Shown here piece after piece: positions 6,659 through 7,529 of a stretch of 7,529 nt of DNA. Below the pieces are notes generated by a model. The model saw only the letters and a list, made by a program, of their open reading frames with translations. It did not search any database and had not been told where the DNA came from. Origin of the DNA: an uncultured beta proteobacterium (GTDB taxonomy: Bacteria > Pseudomonadota > Gammaproteobacteria > Burkholderiales > Burkholderiaceae); assembly GCA_903938955.1 (NCBI GenBank), contig CAJAFJ010000663.1:1-7529 (forward strand), in the 5' to 3' direction. Both the position numbers and the translations under genes were made by a program. Positions within the stretch are counted from its first letter, which is position 1. Each line of letters begins with the position of its first letter.

Positions 6659-7529
6659 ATGCCAGTTTACAGCATGACTGGCTATGCCAGTGCGCAGCAC
6701 AGCACAGCCAATTCCACCCCCGAGCTCGAATCCAAAACGGCACCGTCCAGCCATCTCGGCCTGGAAATACGGTCAGTCAACAGCCGTTTTCTTGACCTGA
6801 CTTTCAAGTTGCACGAAGAGTTGCGCCAGTTCGAACCCGCACTGCGTGAACGCCTGACCGCACGTCTCAAAAGAGGTAAGGTCGAAGTCCGCGCCTCGAT
6901 TGAAAGCAATGCACAAAGTTCGGTGACGGACCCATCGCCGCGCCTGCTTCAACGCCTCAACGCGGTGCAGGACAACGTCAAAGCCTGGCTACCCAACGCC
7001 ACTCCTTTGAGCGTGGCGGATGTCATTCGTCTTTCTGCCAACGACCATGTCTCCACCCATGACTGGAGTGAGGACATTGTGGCAATCGCCGAAAAAACAC
7101 TGACCGAATTGCTGTCCGCCAGAGAGCGTGAAGGCGCCAGACTGGCCACCATGTTGCTGGACCGTATCAGCCAACTGCGAGGGTTGGTGGACCAAGCGGG
7201 GCCGTTGGTGCCGCAACTGGTCACCCAGCAGCGCCAGCGCTTTCTGGATCGCTGGAAAGAGGCCATGGCCTTGACAGAAGGGGCCATCCTGCCCGAAGCG
7301 GCGCAAGACCGGGCACTGACAGAAGCCACGGCGTTTGCCATTCGCATTGATGTTGCCGAAGAAATCACCCGCATCCATTCACACTTGGACGAGCTTGAAC
7401 GCCTCATCACCAAAGGCGGCGAGATTGGCAAGCGGCTCGACTTTCTGATTCAGGAATTACACCGCGAAGCCAACACCATGGGCTCGAAATCAGCGGCCCT
7501 AGAGTTGACCCATATTTCGGTCGACATGA
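6659..7529 (+). CDS. yicC: YicC family endoribonuclease (3' end outside the window)
   Basis: An open frame from ATG6659 to the window edge, 290 complete codons, lacking only the extreme C-terminus. E. coli YicC has been described as the founder of a family of endoribonucleases that acts on small RNA such as RyhB. The N-terminal domain shows YSMTGYA (4-10), LEIRSVNSRFLDL (35-47) and LKRGKVEV (70-77). The second domain shows REREGARL (155-162), RIDVAEEITRIHSHLDEL (229-246) and the strongly conserved signature GKRLDFLIQELHREANTMGS (257-276). A polar Ser/Thr-rich insert of roughly 13 residues separates YSMTGYA from LEIRSVN compared with E. coli. AAGAG (6649-6653) sits 5 bases before the ATG and is a usable ribosome binding site. 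It is divergent from the kinase operon; gmk often follows yicC in proteobacteria but cannot be seen here. Confidence 0.95.
   Translation, partial: MPVYSMTGYASAQHSTANSTPELESKTAPSSHLGLEIRSVNSRFLDLTFKLHEELRQFEPALRERLTARLKRGKVEVRASIESNAQSSVTDPSPRLLQRLNAVQDNVKAWLPNATPLSVADVIRLSANDHVSTHDWSEDIVAIAEKTLTELLSAREREGARLATMLLDRISQLRGLVDQAGPLVPQLVTQQRQRFLDRWKEAMALTEGAILPEAAQDRALTEATAFAIRIDVAEEITRIHSHLDELERLITKGGEIGKRLDFLIQELHREANTMGSKSAALELTHISVDM

Noticed and set aside
6949..7431. A 160-codon minus-strand open frame
   Set aside because: It lies fully within yicC, whose protein matches the family along its length; the antisense product is Ser/Arg-rich and has no domain.

Overview
The window is densely coding bacterial chromosome, GC-rich with strong GC preference at third codon positions. 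Protein sequences and gene order suggest a betaproteobacterium of the order Burkholderiales, probably family Comamonadaceae. This placement is inferred from how the proteins read, not from a search. No insertion sequence, CRISPR array, integrase or phage gene was seen, and no stretch over 300 bases lacks a gene.

Layout. The window opens inside a tRNA gene; its last 29 bases look like tRNA-Ser, followed directly by a strong intrinsic terminator. A plus-strand phosphofructokinase gene starts just after it. This gene converges, with an 11-base gap, on a block of six minus-strand genes. In transcription order these are a soluble Ser/Thr protein kinase, a PP2C phosphatase (4-base ATGA overlap with the kinase), rph (RNase PH), rdgB (non-canonical purine NTP pyrophosphatase), hemW (radical-SAM heme chaperone) and a two-CBS-domain protein. 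On the far side of the kinase, a 77-base intergenic region separates it from a divergent yicC-family endoribonuclease gene that runs off the right edge.

How the genes fit together. The minus-strand block looks like one operon: gaps are -4, 65, 41, about 12 and 62 bases, with no terminator hairpin noticed between genes. It joins a reversible protein phosphorylation pair to RNA 3'-end processing (rph), nucleotide-pool cleaning (rdgB) and heme delivery (hemW). In E. coli, yicC and rph are direct divergent neighbours; here the kinase-phosphatase pair sits between them. The window therefore holds two ribonuclease genes flanking a kinase/phosphatase switch.

No wholly new system is claimed. The points most worth a second look are the kinase/phosphatase pair between yicC and rph, the non-RD catalytic loop of the kinase (HLD instead of HRD), the Ser/Thr-rich acidic tail of the phosphatase, and the mixed ATP/PPi signature of the phosphofructokinase.
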